Under the pieces are notes generated by a model, which was not told the origin of the DNA, did not search any database, and saw only the letters and a list, made by a program, of their open reading frames with translations. The translations under genes and the position numbers were made by a program. A stretch of DNA of 64,000 nt from Candidatus Borkfalkia ceftriaxoniphila (GTDB lineage Bacteria > Bacillota > Clostridia > Christensenellales > Borkfalkiaceae), in assembly GCF_004134775.1 (NCBI RefSeq), contig NZ_SDOZ01000002.1, forward strand, positions 718,005 through 782,004, given 5' to 3'. The stretch's first letter is position 1. The number at the start of each line of letters is the position of its first letter. This document shows, piece after piece, positions 34,402-43,801 of the stretch.

Positions 34402-35370
34402 TTAAGAATCCTCCCCGTAAAACACCCACTTGCTCGTCTTGAACACGATGAGCGTAAACACGCCGATGATGAGGAACAGAATCCACGACAGCGCAGACGC
34501 ATAGCCGATTTCGGGCGAAGTGGAAAACGCCGTGAAATAAATATTCATGACGAAGAATAAGAGCGAGTTGTTGGGGCCCGCCCTGCCGTTCGTGAGCACG
34601 AATACGTTCCCGAACGTCTGTAAAGAACCGATGATACCCATGATGAGATTGTAAAAGATCATGGGACTGCACATGGGCACGGTGATGCTGACCAGTTTTT
34701 GCCACCAGGAAGCGCCCTCTAAGTCGCACGCCTCGTACAATTCCGGCGATATGCCGTTCAAAGAGGCGATCCACAGGACCATGCCGCCGCCCAGACCGAA
34801 CAAGTTTAAAAAGATGAGCGTGATCATGGCTGTATTTTCCGACGTAAGAAAGGGGAACGAACCCAGCCCGATATTGTTTAAAACGGAATTGGCAAGACCG
34901 TACTGCACGTCGGTGAAGTTTCTCCACAATAGGCCGTAGATGACCGTGGGAATGACCACGGGCAGATAGTACAGCGTGCGGAACACCTTGATCCCTTTAA
35001 GTTTCTGGTTTAAAAAGAGCGCCAGAAGAAAAGAAAGCACCATGGTGAGGGGAATGTTGATAAAACTGTATAAGAACGTGACGCCGACCGATTTGGAAAA
35101 CGTTTCCCAATCGGCGGTGAAAGGACGCAGATAATTTTTAAAATTATTCCACTCCCTGTCCGTGATGCCGTCGTACTTGAAAAAACTGTCGAACAGCGAC
35201 GTCACCATGGGCAACAGCGTAAATACGAGTATGCCGATGATGACGGGCGAAACGTATAACAGCCCCACCCAATTCTTTTTGAAATATCTTCCGACGGCGC
35301 ACACTACTTTTTTGGGACCGCGCGGCTCTTTTTCGGTAGCCGCACTTTCTGCTACCTGCTCCGTATTCAA
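34402..35370 (-). CDS. Carbohydrate ABC transporter permease (CUT1, MalF type; TTG start)
   Basis: A 322-residue permease with six helices and a ~40-residue cytoplasmic N-terminus. The start is a TTG at 35368-35370 with GGAGG upstream; no ATG lies in a suitable place. The EAA loop is LYEACDLEGASWWQKLVSI. It pairs with the MalG-type permease next door and receives sugar from the binding protein encoded at 35444-36811. A hairpin in the gap before it may set its expression below that of the binding protein. Confidence 0.92.
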   Translation of the reverse strand: MNTEQVAESAATEKEPRGPKKVVCAVGRYFKKNWVGLLYVSPVIIGILVFTLLPMVTSLFDSFFKYDGITDREWNNFKNYLRPFTADWETFSKSVGVTFLYSFINIPLTMVLSFLLALFLNQKLKGIKVFRTLYYLPVVIPTVIYGLLWRNFTDVQYGLANSVLNNIGLGSFPFLTSENTAMITLIFLNLFGLGGGMVLWIASLNGISPELYEACDLEGASWWQKLVSITVPMCSPMIFYNLIMGIIGSLQTFGNVFVLTNGRAGPNNSLLFFVMNIYFTAFSTSPEIGYASALSWILFLIIGVFTLIVFKTSKWVFYGEDS

Positions 35371-35400
35371 GAAAATCGCCTCCTTTACTCTTTGGCAGCG

Positions 35401-35426
35401 GTGCGCGGATCGTCCGATCCGCGCAC
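35401..35426. repeat. Hairpin between binding-protein and permease genes
   Basis: GTGCGCGGAT (35401-35410) and ATCCGCGCAC (35417-35426) form a stable inverted repeat with no T run, in the gap after the solute-binding-protein gene. Such hairpins usually protect the binding-protein part of the message, allowing it to exceed the permeases. Confidence 0.7.
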
Positions 35427-35443
35427 GGCGCCCTGCCGACCGT

Positions 35444-36811
35444 TTAGTCGGAATTCAAAATTCTGTTGATATCTTTTTCGACTTTTGCGCACACTTCGTC
35501 GGGATCGCCCGCCGCTACCGTCCAGCCCATGTAATTGTCCAGAAGGTTGAGCATCGCCGAATCGATCTTGGCGTACAGGTCTACGTTGACGCCGTTGAGA
35601 TAATCTTTGAGCGTATCCCTCTCGTCGAACTGAATGAACGCTTTATGATTGAAACGCGCCTGGATGTCCGGAATGGTGTTCCAGATGGCGTCCTCGTCGG
35701 TCGCGAGCGATTTCAGAACGGGAACGGCGTTGCCCGTCTTGGAGAACGCCTGCTGGCCGTCCTTGCTCATCATAAAGGCAAGGAACGCCCACGCCTCATT
35801 GGGGTGCTTGCTGCTGCGCGCGATGCCGTAGCCGCTCGTGCCCGCGCCGATATACCCTTTTTCACCGATGAACGGGAAAGACACCGCGTCGTAGTTGATG
35901 CCCGCCACCTGCAAATTGCTCATGATCGGGCGCACCGCAAAGTACATGACCGCTTTTTCGGCGTTGAAGATCTCTTCGGTCTTCTGCATGGGGTTGATGG
36001 TGTATCCTTTGTCCAAAAGGGTCTTCATTGCGGAAAGCCCCTCTTTCGCTTCGGGCGTATTGAATGCGGGCTTGCCGTCCACGGTCATCAGTTCGCCGCC
36101 GTAACTGCGGATAAAAGCATTGAATACGGGCGGCCAAGCGAGCATGGCGTCCACGGGATAGATATCCGAACTTAAAGAACTCTTTTTCAGCGCTTCGCAC
36201 AGATCGAGGAATTCATCGTAAGTCCAGTCGTCGTTCGGGTACAGCGGATTGTCCTTTGTGATGCCCGCCTCCGCCAGAAGGTCTTTGTTGTAATAGCACA
36301 CGACTTTGTTATAATCGCGCGGCATCATATACTGCGAGCCGTTCTGGTTTTTCTGCCCCAGTTTTATCATCGAGTCATAATACAGCGAGGTATCGAATTT
36401 CGCCGCGTCCATATGCGCGTCAAGATTCAAAAGCAGTTTTTTCTCCGCAAAATAGGAGATGGTGTCGTCACCCACGTACAGAATATCGGGGACGGTGCCG
36501 CTCTTGATACGGGACAGAAGCCCCTGCGTATAGTTGCCCGAAATGGGATCGAGCGTGATTTTGATATTGGGATACACTTCGTTAAACGCGTCGATGATCG
36601 CCTGCGCCGAAGTCTTCTCGCTCGCGTCGTCCAGAACACCCATTTTGAGGTTGGCGGCGGTGTCTTTGGGAAGATTTACATCGACGGGAACCGTCGAGCC
36701 GTCGAAATCCGTACGGCCGCAACCCGTCGCGAGCAACGTCGTGACCGCCAGTATGGCGACGAGCATTGCGCAGACGGCAATGCGGAGCACTTTCTGAAAC
36801 CTACTTTTCAT
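35444..36811 (-). CDS. ABC transporter sugar-binding lipoprotein (CUT1)
   Basis: A 455-residue extracellular solute-binding protein. The N-terminus MKSRFQKVLRIAVC leads to a lipobox LATGC (Cys31). The mature part has the family 1 binding-protein text LKMGVLDDASEKTSAQAIIDAF, NEVYPNIKITL and DDWTYDEFLDLCEAL. It captures an oligosaccharide for the two permeases downstream. It overlaps the GH106-like gene by 11 bases, with AGGAG upstream of its ATG. The ligand is unknown. Confidence 0.93.
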   Translation of the reverse strand: MKSRFQKVLRIAVCAMLVAILAVTTLLATGCGRTDFDGSTVPVDVNLPKDTAANLKMGVLDDASEKTSAQAIIDAFNEVYPNIKITLDPISGNYTQGLLSRIKSGTVPDILYVGDDTISYFAEKKLLLNLDAHMDAAKFDTSLYYDSMIKLGQKNQNGSQYMMPRDYNKVVCYYNKDLLAEAGITKDNPLYPNDDWTYDEFLDLCEALKKSSLSSDIYPVDAMLAWPPVFNAFIRSYGGELMTVDGKPAFNTPEAKEGLSAMKTLLDKGYTINPMQKTEEIFNAEKAVMYFAVRPIMSNLQVAGINYDAVSFPFIGEKGYIGAGTSGYGIARSSKHPNEAWAFLAFMMSKDGQQAFSKTGNAVPVLKSLATDEDAIWNTIPDIQARFNHKAFIQFDERDTLKDYLNGVNVDLYAKIDSAMLNLLDNYMGWTVAAGDPDEVCAKVEKDINRILNSD

Positions 36812-39698
36812 TGTTATCCACTCCTTGTATGATTTTTATTTTCCGTAAGCCGAAGGGCTTCGTAAGATATCGTTTTTCATAGCGGTCCAAATCGTTGAAC
36901 ACGCCCGCATCCACCCACGAAAGATCGTCGTAGTCCCGAATATGATGGGGCCCGAGCAGGGCGAACAGCGTATTGTAAAGTTTGATTTTCAGCCGCACGC
37001 GGCCGCTGATCCCGCGCGTATCGAAGGCGAGCGTTCCGCCCGCGGTCAGTTTGCGTCCGTTCGCCTCTACGCTCGCGTAGGCGCAGTCGCCTTCCAAAAG
37101 AAGCGTTTCCCGTCCGTTTAAATCGCATTCCGCTTCGTATTCGAGCGCGCCGCTGTAAAAGGGATAGCCCTCGGCAGCGGCGTCCCGCAAGGGCGATTCA
37201 GGCGCGGCGATCTCATAGCCGTGTTCTCCCGAAAGGACGGAAAAGTCGCCGATGATATACGCAGCCTCCGCCTCGGTAGGCGCGTAATTTTTTTCATGCA
37301 CGGGGCGGTGACAGCAAACGTCTGTAATGTTGTTGATCTTGCGGGCGCGGAGTTCGACTTCGTTCCACCCCTTTTTAAGGACAACGCCCTCGCAGCGGGT
37401 GAAAGAGAGGTCTTTATACGCCTTTTCGTCGCAGCGCTGCGCTTCGCCGCGCGCACGCAAGGGTTTTACGGGTCTTTGATTGACCGCGATATACTGCGCG
37501 TTTTCCGCATTTTCCACGACGAGCTGCGCGCGTTCGGGCACGTCGCGCACATAGAACCGATAGCGCATGGTATAGGGCGCGCCTTCGGGCAGTTTGTAAA
37601 AATGATAGTGCCATATTGCTTCGAGCGGCGAATTTTCCAGCCGCACGCCCTCGCATTCGAAATCCGCGCGATCGAGAACGAGCGCGTTCTCATCGCACAC
37701 GCGGGCGGCGTGCACTGGTATTTCCCGCGCCTCGAAGTCGGAAAACTCCACGCCGTCGCAACCGATCGCAGGCGGCGGACACACGGGAACGCCCCATTCT
37801 TTTAAAACTTCTATTGCTCCCGTAAACACGGCGAGACTGCCTTCCGCCAGCAAAGTCACCTGATTCTGACGGAGCGGATACGCCTTTCCGTGCGTCAGAT
37901 CGAGCGCAAACGCGCCGTCGAGAAGTTCCGCGCGCAGAACCTGTTTTTCGTCGCCCGTATTGGCAAAGAGCAGGATATCCCCCCGCTCCGCCGTCCGTCG
38001 GCAGCAGATGATGTTTTCACCCGCATATATAGCCGCGCGGCAGTCGGAAACGAGTTCGACGAGCGGCGCGATCTCGTCAAAGCGTTCGTCGACGCGGACG
38101 CTCGCCCGTTTTTGAAAATCGCACCATTCGGGGCGCTGCCCCAGGCATAAGATCCTGCCGCCGAACCGATCCAACAGGCGCAGCGTGCTCTCGGAGAGGC
38201 TCTCCGCGTTGCAGAGAACGACGGTATCGTAAGAATAAGCCCCTACGCGCAGCGTGCTCTTGTCGGCGCTCGCATATTTTTCCAGCAGGCTCTCGTCGCC
38301 GTAATGAAAATCGACGCCCGCCGCCTGCAACGCCTCGGAAAGGCCAGCGAACAGTTCGTCGTAGGCGCGGAGTTTTTCGGGATTTTGCGCGTCCGCGGGA
38401 TTATAATGCGCGAACACGCACGAGAGAGGCTGTATGATGAGGAGGCGCACCGCGCGCTTTCCGTAGGCCGCGATCTGACAAAGGCGCGCCGCATAGTCGG
38501 AAAACAGTTTTTCCTCGCAAAAATATGGCTGTTGATAGAATATATCGGGCGGATAATCGCGCTTGCGCTCGCCGCGCAGAGAGTAATGCGAAAGGTGCAT
38601 ATTCACGAAATCGATCCCGTTGACCGCCTGCCAATCCATGATCTTTTTGCGCTTGACATAGCCGCTTTCGTGTCCCAGCCCTGCGAAACATTCGCTGAGC
38701 GCGCGTTCTTTCCCGAGTTGTTCCGTTACGGAAGTGAGTTGTTTCAAAGTGACGAGTTGGGAATTTCGCCGCATCAGTTTATCCACGCCCGGCTGCTGCA
38801 TATCCGCGTAATGGCGCATGACGCCGCCCGTCCACTGCGCCTGTTCCGCCATGGTTTCTTCCGCCATCAGATGCCCCGTAAAACACAGGTTGTTTCGTTC
38901 GCACCAGTCGGCGTACTGTTTGGTAAAACTCTCTTCGAACTGTTTTCCCGCGCAGTTATAGTAGTCGGAACGCGTCTTTTTGTAATTTCCGACGTCGAAA
39001 AACAACTCTTCGCAGCGCTCTTTGACGTCGTAGCCCTTTTCCCGCAAAATACGCTCGCGTAAATATTCGCTGTACGTGACGTGGGGCAAGGTATAGAACC
39101 AGTGGATCCCGTAACACGGCTCGTCGGTAAAAATACCGCGGATCCGCGTGCCGAACATCTCGCCCACGCACGCCTTGTATTTTTCATGTGTGCTTTCCAA
39201 AAACGCGCGCACCGCGCGGGGATTGAGCGTATCGATATAGCATTGCCCGTTGAAACGCACCATGCCCGCGGCGCACGTGCGGCGGGCGATCGTATATTTT
39301 TCGCCGCCGGATTCCACCGTTTTAAACGGTTCGTCCGAGGGAAGTAACTCCCCTTCTTTTGCGAGCACGAGCGCCTTTTCCTTGAAATCGTCGCTCATGG
39401 CGGGCACGATACCGCTCGCGTAGCCGCTCGGCCACATATCCTCGTCGTATAAATAGGCGTCCAGGCCGTACTCTCCGCTCTTTTTTGCGCACAGGCGGAT
39501 ACAATCCATCCACTCGTCGGAAAGATAGGGCGTGATCAATCCCACGCGCGAGTGCATGAAAAAGCCGCCGTACCCCGCCTTTTGCATCTTTTTCATCTGC
39601 GAAAGCAGTTCTTCCGCGTCGAGTTTATCGTTCCAACTCCAGAACGGAGCGGGGCGAAATTCATGCTTTCCCTCAGAAAATCCTTTCAGATCCGCCAT
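36801..39698 (-). CDS. GH106-like glycoside hydrolase (possible alpha-L-rhamnosidase)
   Basis: A ~965-residue cytoplasmic hydrolase. The second ATG at 39698 (MADLKGFSEG) is preferred because AGGA lies 8 bases upstream; an ATG two codons earlier is too close. The N-terminal RPAPFWSWNDKL, KAGYGGFFMHSRVG and YDEDMWPSGYASG match the GH106-type barrel (PF17132). GIFTDEPCYG probably holds a catalytic Glu. The C-terminus is beta-rich. Alpha-L-rhamnosidase is the known activity of GH106; the real substrate is not certain. It overlaps the GH63-like gene by 26 bases. Confidence 0.65.
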   Translation of the reverse strand: MADLKGFSEGKHEFRPAPFWSWNDKLDAEELLSQMKKMQKAGYGGFFMHSRVGLITPYLSDEWMDCIRLCAKKSGEYGLDAYLYDEDMWPSGYASGIVPAMSDDFKEKALVLAKEGELLPSDEPFKTVESGGEKYTIARRTCAAGMVRFNGQCYIDTLNPRAVRAFLESTHEKYKACVGEMFGTRIRGIFTDEPCYGIHWFYTLPHVTYSEYLRERILREKGYDVKERCEELFFDVGNYKKTRSDYYNCAGKQFEESFTKQYADWCERNNLCFTGHLMAEETMAEQAQWTGGVMRHYADMQQPGVDKLMRRNSQLVTLKQLTSVTEQLGKERALSECFAGLGHESGYVKRKKIMDWQAVNGIDFVNMHLSHYSLRGERKRDYPPDIFYQQPYFCEEKLFSDYAARLCQIAAYGKRAVRLLIIQPLSCVFAHYNPADAQNPEKLRAYDELFAGLSEALQAAGVDFHYGDESLLEKYASADKSTLRVGAYSYDTVVLCNAESLSESTLRLLDRFGGRILCLGQRPEWCDFQKRASVRVDERFDEIAPLVELVSDCRAAIYAGENIICCRRTAERGDILLFANTGDEKQVLRAELLDGAFALDLTHGKAYPLRQNQVTLLAEGSLAVFTGAIEVLKEWGVPVCPPPAIGCDGVEFSDFEAREIPVHAARVCDENALVLDRADFECEGVRLENSPLEAIWHYHFYKLPEGAPYTMRYRFYVRDVPERAQLVVENAENAQYIAVNQRPVKPLRARGEAQRCDEKAYKDLSFTRCEGVVLKKGWNEVELRARKINNITDVCCHRPVHEKNYAPTEAEAAYIIGDFSVLSGEHGYEIAAPESPLRDAAAEGYPFYSGALEYEAECDLNGRETLLLEGDCAYASVEANGRKLTAGGTLAFDTRGISGRVRLKIKLYNTLFALLGPHHIRDYDDLSWVDAGVFNDLDRYEKRYLTKPFGLRKIKIIQGVDNNEK

Positions 39699-40938
39699 AT
39701 TCATAATCCTTTATCATGTTGATAACGAGAACGTCCCAATTGAGAAATCCGCCGTACATCATCGGTTCGCCCGTTTCGGGCACGTAAGATTCGCTCATCG
39801 CGCCGTGTTCGCGGATATCCTTGGCAAGGAGCGCAACCGTCTTTTCGGTCATCTCCCGCGCCAGATCTTCCCGCCCCGCCGCCAAAAGCGTGCGGTAAGT
39901 GCAGTAATTGGCGATGATCCATACCGCACCCAACCAGTTGGAAGGATTGCTTGATTTTTCGGTGTTATACATTTTTTCGTCGCGCGCGAGCGTGCGGATG
40001 CCGTAATCGCAACAAAAATTCCCATCGAGATAATGCCGCTCTATCATCGTTTTCGCCTGCGCTTCGTCGGCGATACCGCACATGACGGGCAGAAAACACG
40101 CCCAAAGGCGCACTTTCAGCGGCACGCTGTGCCAGAACGCGCCCACGCCGTGATGAAAAATTTCCGTTTTGCGCGTCTTTACGTCGATAAACGCCGAATA
40201 ATACAGTCCGTCGCGCCGATCGTACAACTCGCGGCGTATGCTCTCTTTCAAACGCTCCGCTTTTTTAAGATATTGGGAATCATCTTCGCCGCGGGCTTTA
40301 CAGATGTTTGCCATCGCAACGAATTCCGTATATAAAAAGCAGTTCAAATAAATGTCAGCCACGCTGTCCTCGGGCATGCCGAAGACCGTGGGATTGTTGT
40401 CGATACCGATCATCTGGTCGTTCCGCCAGAAAAACAGTCCGCTCTTTTCGTCGTACTGGTTTTGCTCGTAAAATCGCAGATAGCGAGCAAGCGGTTCGGT
40501 TTCGAACCAGAAAAAATCTTCGGAATAAACGCTGGCGTTATATACGCCTTTGCACAGGAACGGTTTGTGCTGATTGACCTTTTTGCCAGCGGCGTGTTCG
40601 TCTTTTAAAAGCGAAGAAAACAAACCGTCTGCGGTCGTGACCATGGCGATAAAGCCGTCTTTTTGCTGTAAGTCGAAAAAATTTAGGATATTGCCCTTCG
40701 CGTGACAAACCACGCGCTCTTTGGTGTGTTGATAATCGAAATCCCGATACTTTTTGAAATATTCGCAATATCCGAACAGAGCGCATGCGCTCCAATAGGA
40801 ATCCCAGTCCCACAAATTATTTTCGTAACCTGCGCCTGGATCGATAAAGGGATGTTTGAATACGCCGTTGCCCTCTTTGAGCATTTTCAATGCGTTGCCG
40901 CGGATAAAACTTTTTACAACTTTGAAATCATCGTGCAT
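39673..40938 (-). CDS. GH63/MGH-like (alpha/alpha)6 glycoside hydrolase
   Basis: A 421-residue cytoplasmic protein with no signal peptide. The text LWDWDSYWSACALFGYCEYFKK near residue 40, NPSNWLGAVWIIANYCTYR near 330, and the end MMYGGFLNWDVLVINMI are typical of the GH63/GH37-like alpha-toroid (mannosylglycerate hydrolase-like) group. The conserved acids in DWDS and NWD are probably catalytic. Family members remove alpha-linked glucose or mannose residues. It begins 11 bases after a strong hairpin that follows the surface-protein gene. Confidence 0.68.
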   Translation of the reverse strand: MHDDFKVVKSFIRGNALKMLKEGNGVFKHPFIDPGAGYENNLWDWDSYWSACALFGYCEYFKKYRDFDYQHTKERVVCHAKGNILNFFDLQQKDGFIAMVTTADGLFSSLLKDEHAAGKKVNQHKPFLCKGVYNASVYSEDFFWFETEPLARYLRFYEQNQYDEKSGLFFWRNDQMIGIDNNPTVFGMPEDSVADIYLNCFLYTEFVAMANICKARGEDDSQYLKKAERLKESIRRELYDRRDGLYYSAFIDVKTRKTEIFHHGVGAFWHSVPLKVRLWACFLPVMCGIADEAQAKTMIERHYLDGNFCCDYGIRTLARDEKMYNTEKSSNPSNWLGAVWIIANYCTYRTLLAAGREDLAREMTEKTVALLAKDIREHGAMSESYVPETGEPMMYGGFLNWDVLVINMIKDYEYGGSERIF

Positions 40939-40946
40939 AATTCTTT

Positions 40947-40974
40947 TTCCGTCGGGAGGAAACTCCCGACGGAA
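40947..40974. repeat. 12-bp hairpin before the GH63-like gene
   Basis: TTCCGTCGGGAG (40947-40958), GAAA, CTCCCGACGGAA (40963-40974). There is no T run on the minus strand. The 3' arm reaches almost to the weak ribosome binding site of the GH63-like gene (ATG at 40938), so it may lower translation there and stabilise the upstream message. Confidence 0.7.
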
Positions 40975-40989
40975 ACCTCGGTTTAATAA

Positions 40990-43602
40990 TTACTTTCTCT
41001 TTTTGCAGCACGCGATCACCGCGCCCGCCAAAAGTACGGCGGAAGCGCCGATCGCGGTCGCGCCCGCGACCGAGCCGCAACCCTTGCTTTCGTTTTTGTC
41101 GCCGTCGTCGGGTTTCTGGCCGCCCTCCGCCGCCGTTTTGACGCGCTTATTGCTGTTGGAAACCATCAGGCGATTGCCGTCCGCATCGACAGCGTATACC
41201 GTGTAGTAATAGTAGGTATCCGCCGAAAGATCGGTGTCCGTAAAGGTGAGCGTGTTCACATCACCCTGTACTTTGATCGTCTTTTCGGGCGCGGAAGCGT
41301 CGCCTTTGATGCGTTCGATCTCATAGCCCACGGGCACGAAATTGTGAGAATCCATCTCTCCGACGGGATATTCCGCCTTCGTCCAGGTCAGTTTCACACT
41401 CGAAGAAGACAGCGCCTCTGCGTCCAGCGTCATGGCGTTCGCGACCATTTCGGGCGATTTGTTGACGATTTTTTTGCCGCCGAGCGACACGATCGTCATT
41501 TCCTGCACGCCGTCTACGCCCTCGCTCCAGGCAGAACCGACGCCGTCCGTTTCGTAAGACGCATTGCAATAAAAATATTTCGCCTGCATTGCATTCAGTT
41601 GCGAAGTCAACGTCTTTTCCACGGCAGGTGTAGTCATGCGCGTGCCGTTCGCGTAAATGCGGTACGCGCCGTCTTTTTCGTTATACACGAAACGCACCGT
41701 GACTTCCGTTTCTTTGCCCTCCTGCGTTTTTGCGGGGACCGCGTGCGAACAGGAGGCGATCTGCGGATTGTCCTGCGTATTGTCCCAAACGATCACTTCG
41801 AGATTGGCGCCGTCCGCCGCGTTTTCGGTGGCATACGACCAACGGATATAAACGCTCTTCATTTCCGTAAAGTTTTTCAGCGTAGCCTCGCCGATATACA
41901 TACCGTAAAAGGCGTGCGTGGCTCCCGAAGACGCGAGCACTTTTTCGGGCATTTTAAACGTGACGGCATAACCTGCCATATCGGGGATCATTTCTTTATA
42001 ATTCATACCGATATCAAAGCCTGTCACTTCGTTGCGTCCCTGCAAAGCAAAGCCTTCGTCCGTCACTTTTACGTCGACAGTCGTCGCTTCGGGACAGGTG
42101 GAAGTCCACTTGTTTTTAGAAAATTCCAGATCGCCCGTAATTTCATCGCCCATCACGCCCTCGTCGGGATCGGTTTCTTTGCCCCATCTCCTCGTGCCGT
42201 AGCCCTTAACAGTGATGTCCGCAGAATAACCTTCCGTTTTTCCCTTGACGTCGCCGTAGGAGAGCCAGGGAGAGATCGCCGCGACTGCGGGCGAATCGTT
42301 CAAACTGTTTAAAGTGTTGTTCAGATGCTCCTGAAAGCCTTCCTGCGCGCTGCCCATGATGCGCCCGTTGATGAGAACGTTCCAGTTGTCGCCGACTTTC
42401 AAAAATTGAATGGTGTATTCGTTCGCGTCGTTTTCGCTCACTTTCACATTGCCGCTTGCGGTCATCAAAACGTTCGCATCCTCATACCCCGCGGTAGCGG
42501 TGCGCGTCATCAAAAGGAAAGTGGCGTTCATATCCGCGCTGAAACGGATACCTATACTGCCCGCGACCGCGGGCGTATCCGAAAAACTGTCCCAAAAAGT
42601 GTATCTGCCCGGCTCATGATAGGTGCCGACGCCGATATCCATGGAATAAGAAGCGCAGTTTTTCAAATCTGCTTTAAAAGAAATCACCAATCCGTCTAGC
42701 AAGCCCGAAAGACTCTCCTGCACGCCCGCCTTCAGATCCGACGGGATCTCCGTAGGTTCGTCGGTCGAGAATGTGACGCCCTTGTCCGTCATTTCATAGG
42801 TCGTACCGGCGATTGAATTGACGATAGAGCCGTTTTCATTGAGGGTGCCGAGAACGTCGGAACCCGTCTGGAAGACTTCAATTTTCATGGTCTGCCCCGC
42901 TGCGCCCGAGAAGTTGTCCTCCGCCGCCACTGCGATATGCGCCGACTGTATCGCGTCCAGCGCAGTATTGACCTCCGTCTGACCGTTCAGATCGATCTGA
43001 TAATTGCCGTTGATCATTATCATCCAGCGATTGTCCGCCTCACGGTGGAACAGCACGCTCAACGTGCCCGAAGCACTGAGTTTGACATTGTTCGCAAAGG
43101 CGATGTTGTCAAAACCAGGGACGGCGGTCGCCTCGCTGTTTCTCTTGACGAACCAGGCGTCATACGTATCTGCCGCTGTAGGAAGGAACGCAACGCCATA
43201 ATCCGCGCCGTCCGCAGCCATCAGGTCGCGATCCGCGGGCAGAACGCCGAGATAAATGCTCGCGCCATTCACGCCCGTCTCATATTTAGCATCCTTTACG
43301 CGCATACTGACAGCGAGTTCTTGGAGCGTATAGCCATTTTTGCTCGTGTTACTGAACGAATAACCTTCCGACGCAGCGTCCTGCATACGGATACCTCCAT
43401 CCGTCGCGGAAATGGAGTCCTGTTCATATTCGCTCCAACCGTCGGTGTTCCAGGTCTCAACCTCGGTCTGTGAGGTCTCCTCAGCGCGCGCGGAAAATAC
43501 CGTAGCGGACAGTTCGCCGAATACCAACCCAAAGGTGAGTACCAGACCCAGCAAAACCGATACAATGACATTCGTTTTGAATATCGCTTTGTTGCCTTTC
43601 AT
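40990..43602 (-). CDS. Large cell-surface protein with LamG-like modules, FN3 and C-terminal anchor
   Basis: An 870-residue exported protein and the first gene of the 12-gene operon. Signal peptide ~1-40 (ends FSARAEE). Three LamG-like beta-sandwich modules fill residues ~45-690, each with a phrase of the form NWNVLINGRIMG or NRWMIMINGNYQ. GGKKIVN leads into an FN3 domain (~715-810). The C-terminus has KGCGSVAG, a hydrophobic helix and CCKKRK, a possible sorting/anchor signal. It shares the GGKKIVN-FN3 unit with the protein at 22004-25297. Glycan capture at the surface is inferred. AGGAGG lies just upstream of the ATG. Confidence 0.7.
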   Translation of the reverse strand: MKGNKAIFKTNVIVSVLLGLVLTFGLVFGELSATVFSARAEETSQTEVETWNTDGWSEYEQDSISATDGGIRMQDAASEGYSFSNTSKNGYTLQELAVSMRVKDAKYETGVNGASIYLGVLPADRDLMAADGADYGVAFLPTAADTYDAWFVKRNSEATAVPGFDNIAFANNVKLSASGTLSVLFHREADNRWMIMINGNYQIDLNGQTEVNTALDAIQSAHIAVAAEDNFSGAAGQTMKIEVFQTGSDVLGTLNENGSIVNSIAGTTYEMTDKGVTFSTDEPTEIPSDLKAGVQESLSGLLDGLVISFKADLKNCASYSMDIGVGTYHEPGRYTFWDSFSDTPAVAGSIGIRFSADMNATFLLMTRTATAGYEDANVLMTASGNVKVSENDANEYTIQFLKVGDNWNVLINGRIMGSAQEGFQEHLNNTLNSLNDSPAVAAISPWLSYGDVKGKTEGYSADITVKGYGTRRWGKETDPDEGVMGDEITGDLEFSKNKWTSTCPEATTVDVKVTDEGFALQGRNEVTGFDIGMNYKEMIPDMAGYAVTFKMPEKVLASSGATHAFYGMYIGEATLKNFTEMKSVYIRWSYATENAADGANLEVIVWDNTQDNPQIASCSHAVPAKTQEGKETEVTVRFVYNEKDGAYRIYANGTRMTTPAVEKTLTSQLNAMQAKYFYCNASYETDGVGSAWSEGVDGVQEMTIVSLGGKKIVNKSPEMVANAMTLDAEALSSSSVKLTWTKAEYPVGEMDSHNFVPVGYEIERIKGDASAPEKTIKVQGDVNTLTFTDTDLSADTYYYYTVYAVDADGNRLMVSNSNKRVKTAAEGGQKPDDGDKNESKGCGSVAGATAIGASAVLLAGAVIACCKKRK

Positions 43603-43659
43603 TTTCTCCTCCTGAAAATAAATATTCTACGGCTCACGCCGCATTTTTCTTATAACCGC

Positions 43660-43706
43660 TTTTTTGCGTTCGATGAGCGAACGCAAAAAAGGGATATCCC
43701 TTTTTT
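43660..43706. promoter_or_regulatory. Two mutually exclusive hairpins in the operon leader
   Basis: TTTTTTGCGTTCG (43660-43672) pairs with CGAACGCAAAAAA (43678-43690). The same A run (43685-43690) is also one end of a perfect 22-base palindrome A6-GGGATATCCC-T6 (43685-43706). Both cannot form at once in the leader RNA of the 12-gene operon, so an attenuation-type switch is possible. Effect unknown. Confidence 0.5.
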
Positions 43707-43712
43707 AGTATG

Positions 43713-43728
43713 ATTAGATACGTGTAGT
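43713..43728. promoter_or_regulatory. LacI-type operator copy 1
   Basis: ATTAGATACGTGTAGT, one mismatch from the two other copies (43769-43784 and 44836-44851). It lies upstream of the large glycan operon. Confidence 0.75.
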
Positions 43729-43768
43729 TCTATTTACTGAAACCAAATTCTTACAAACCGGTTATAAG

Positions 43769-43784
43769 ATTAGACACGTGTAGT
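43769..43784. promoter_or_regulatory. LacI-type operator copy 2
   Basis: ATTAGACACGTGTAGT with the palindromic core ACACGTGT. It is 56 bases from copy 1, in the same orientation and on the operon side of the lacI gene. Two spaced copies would allow DNA looping or cooperative repression. Confidence 0.8.
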
Positions 43785-43801
43785 ATTTTTTGGTAAATTT
43801 T

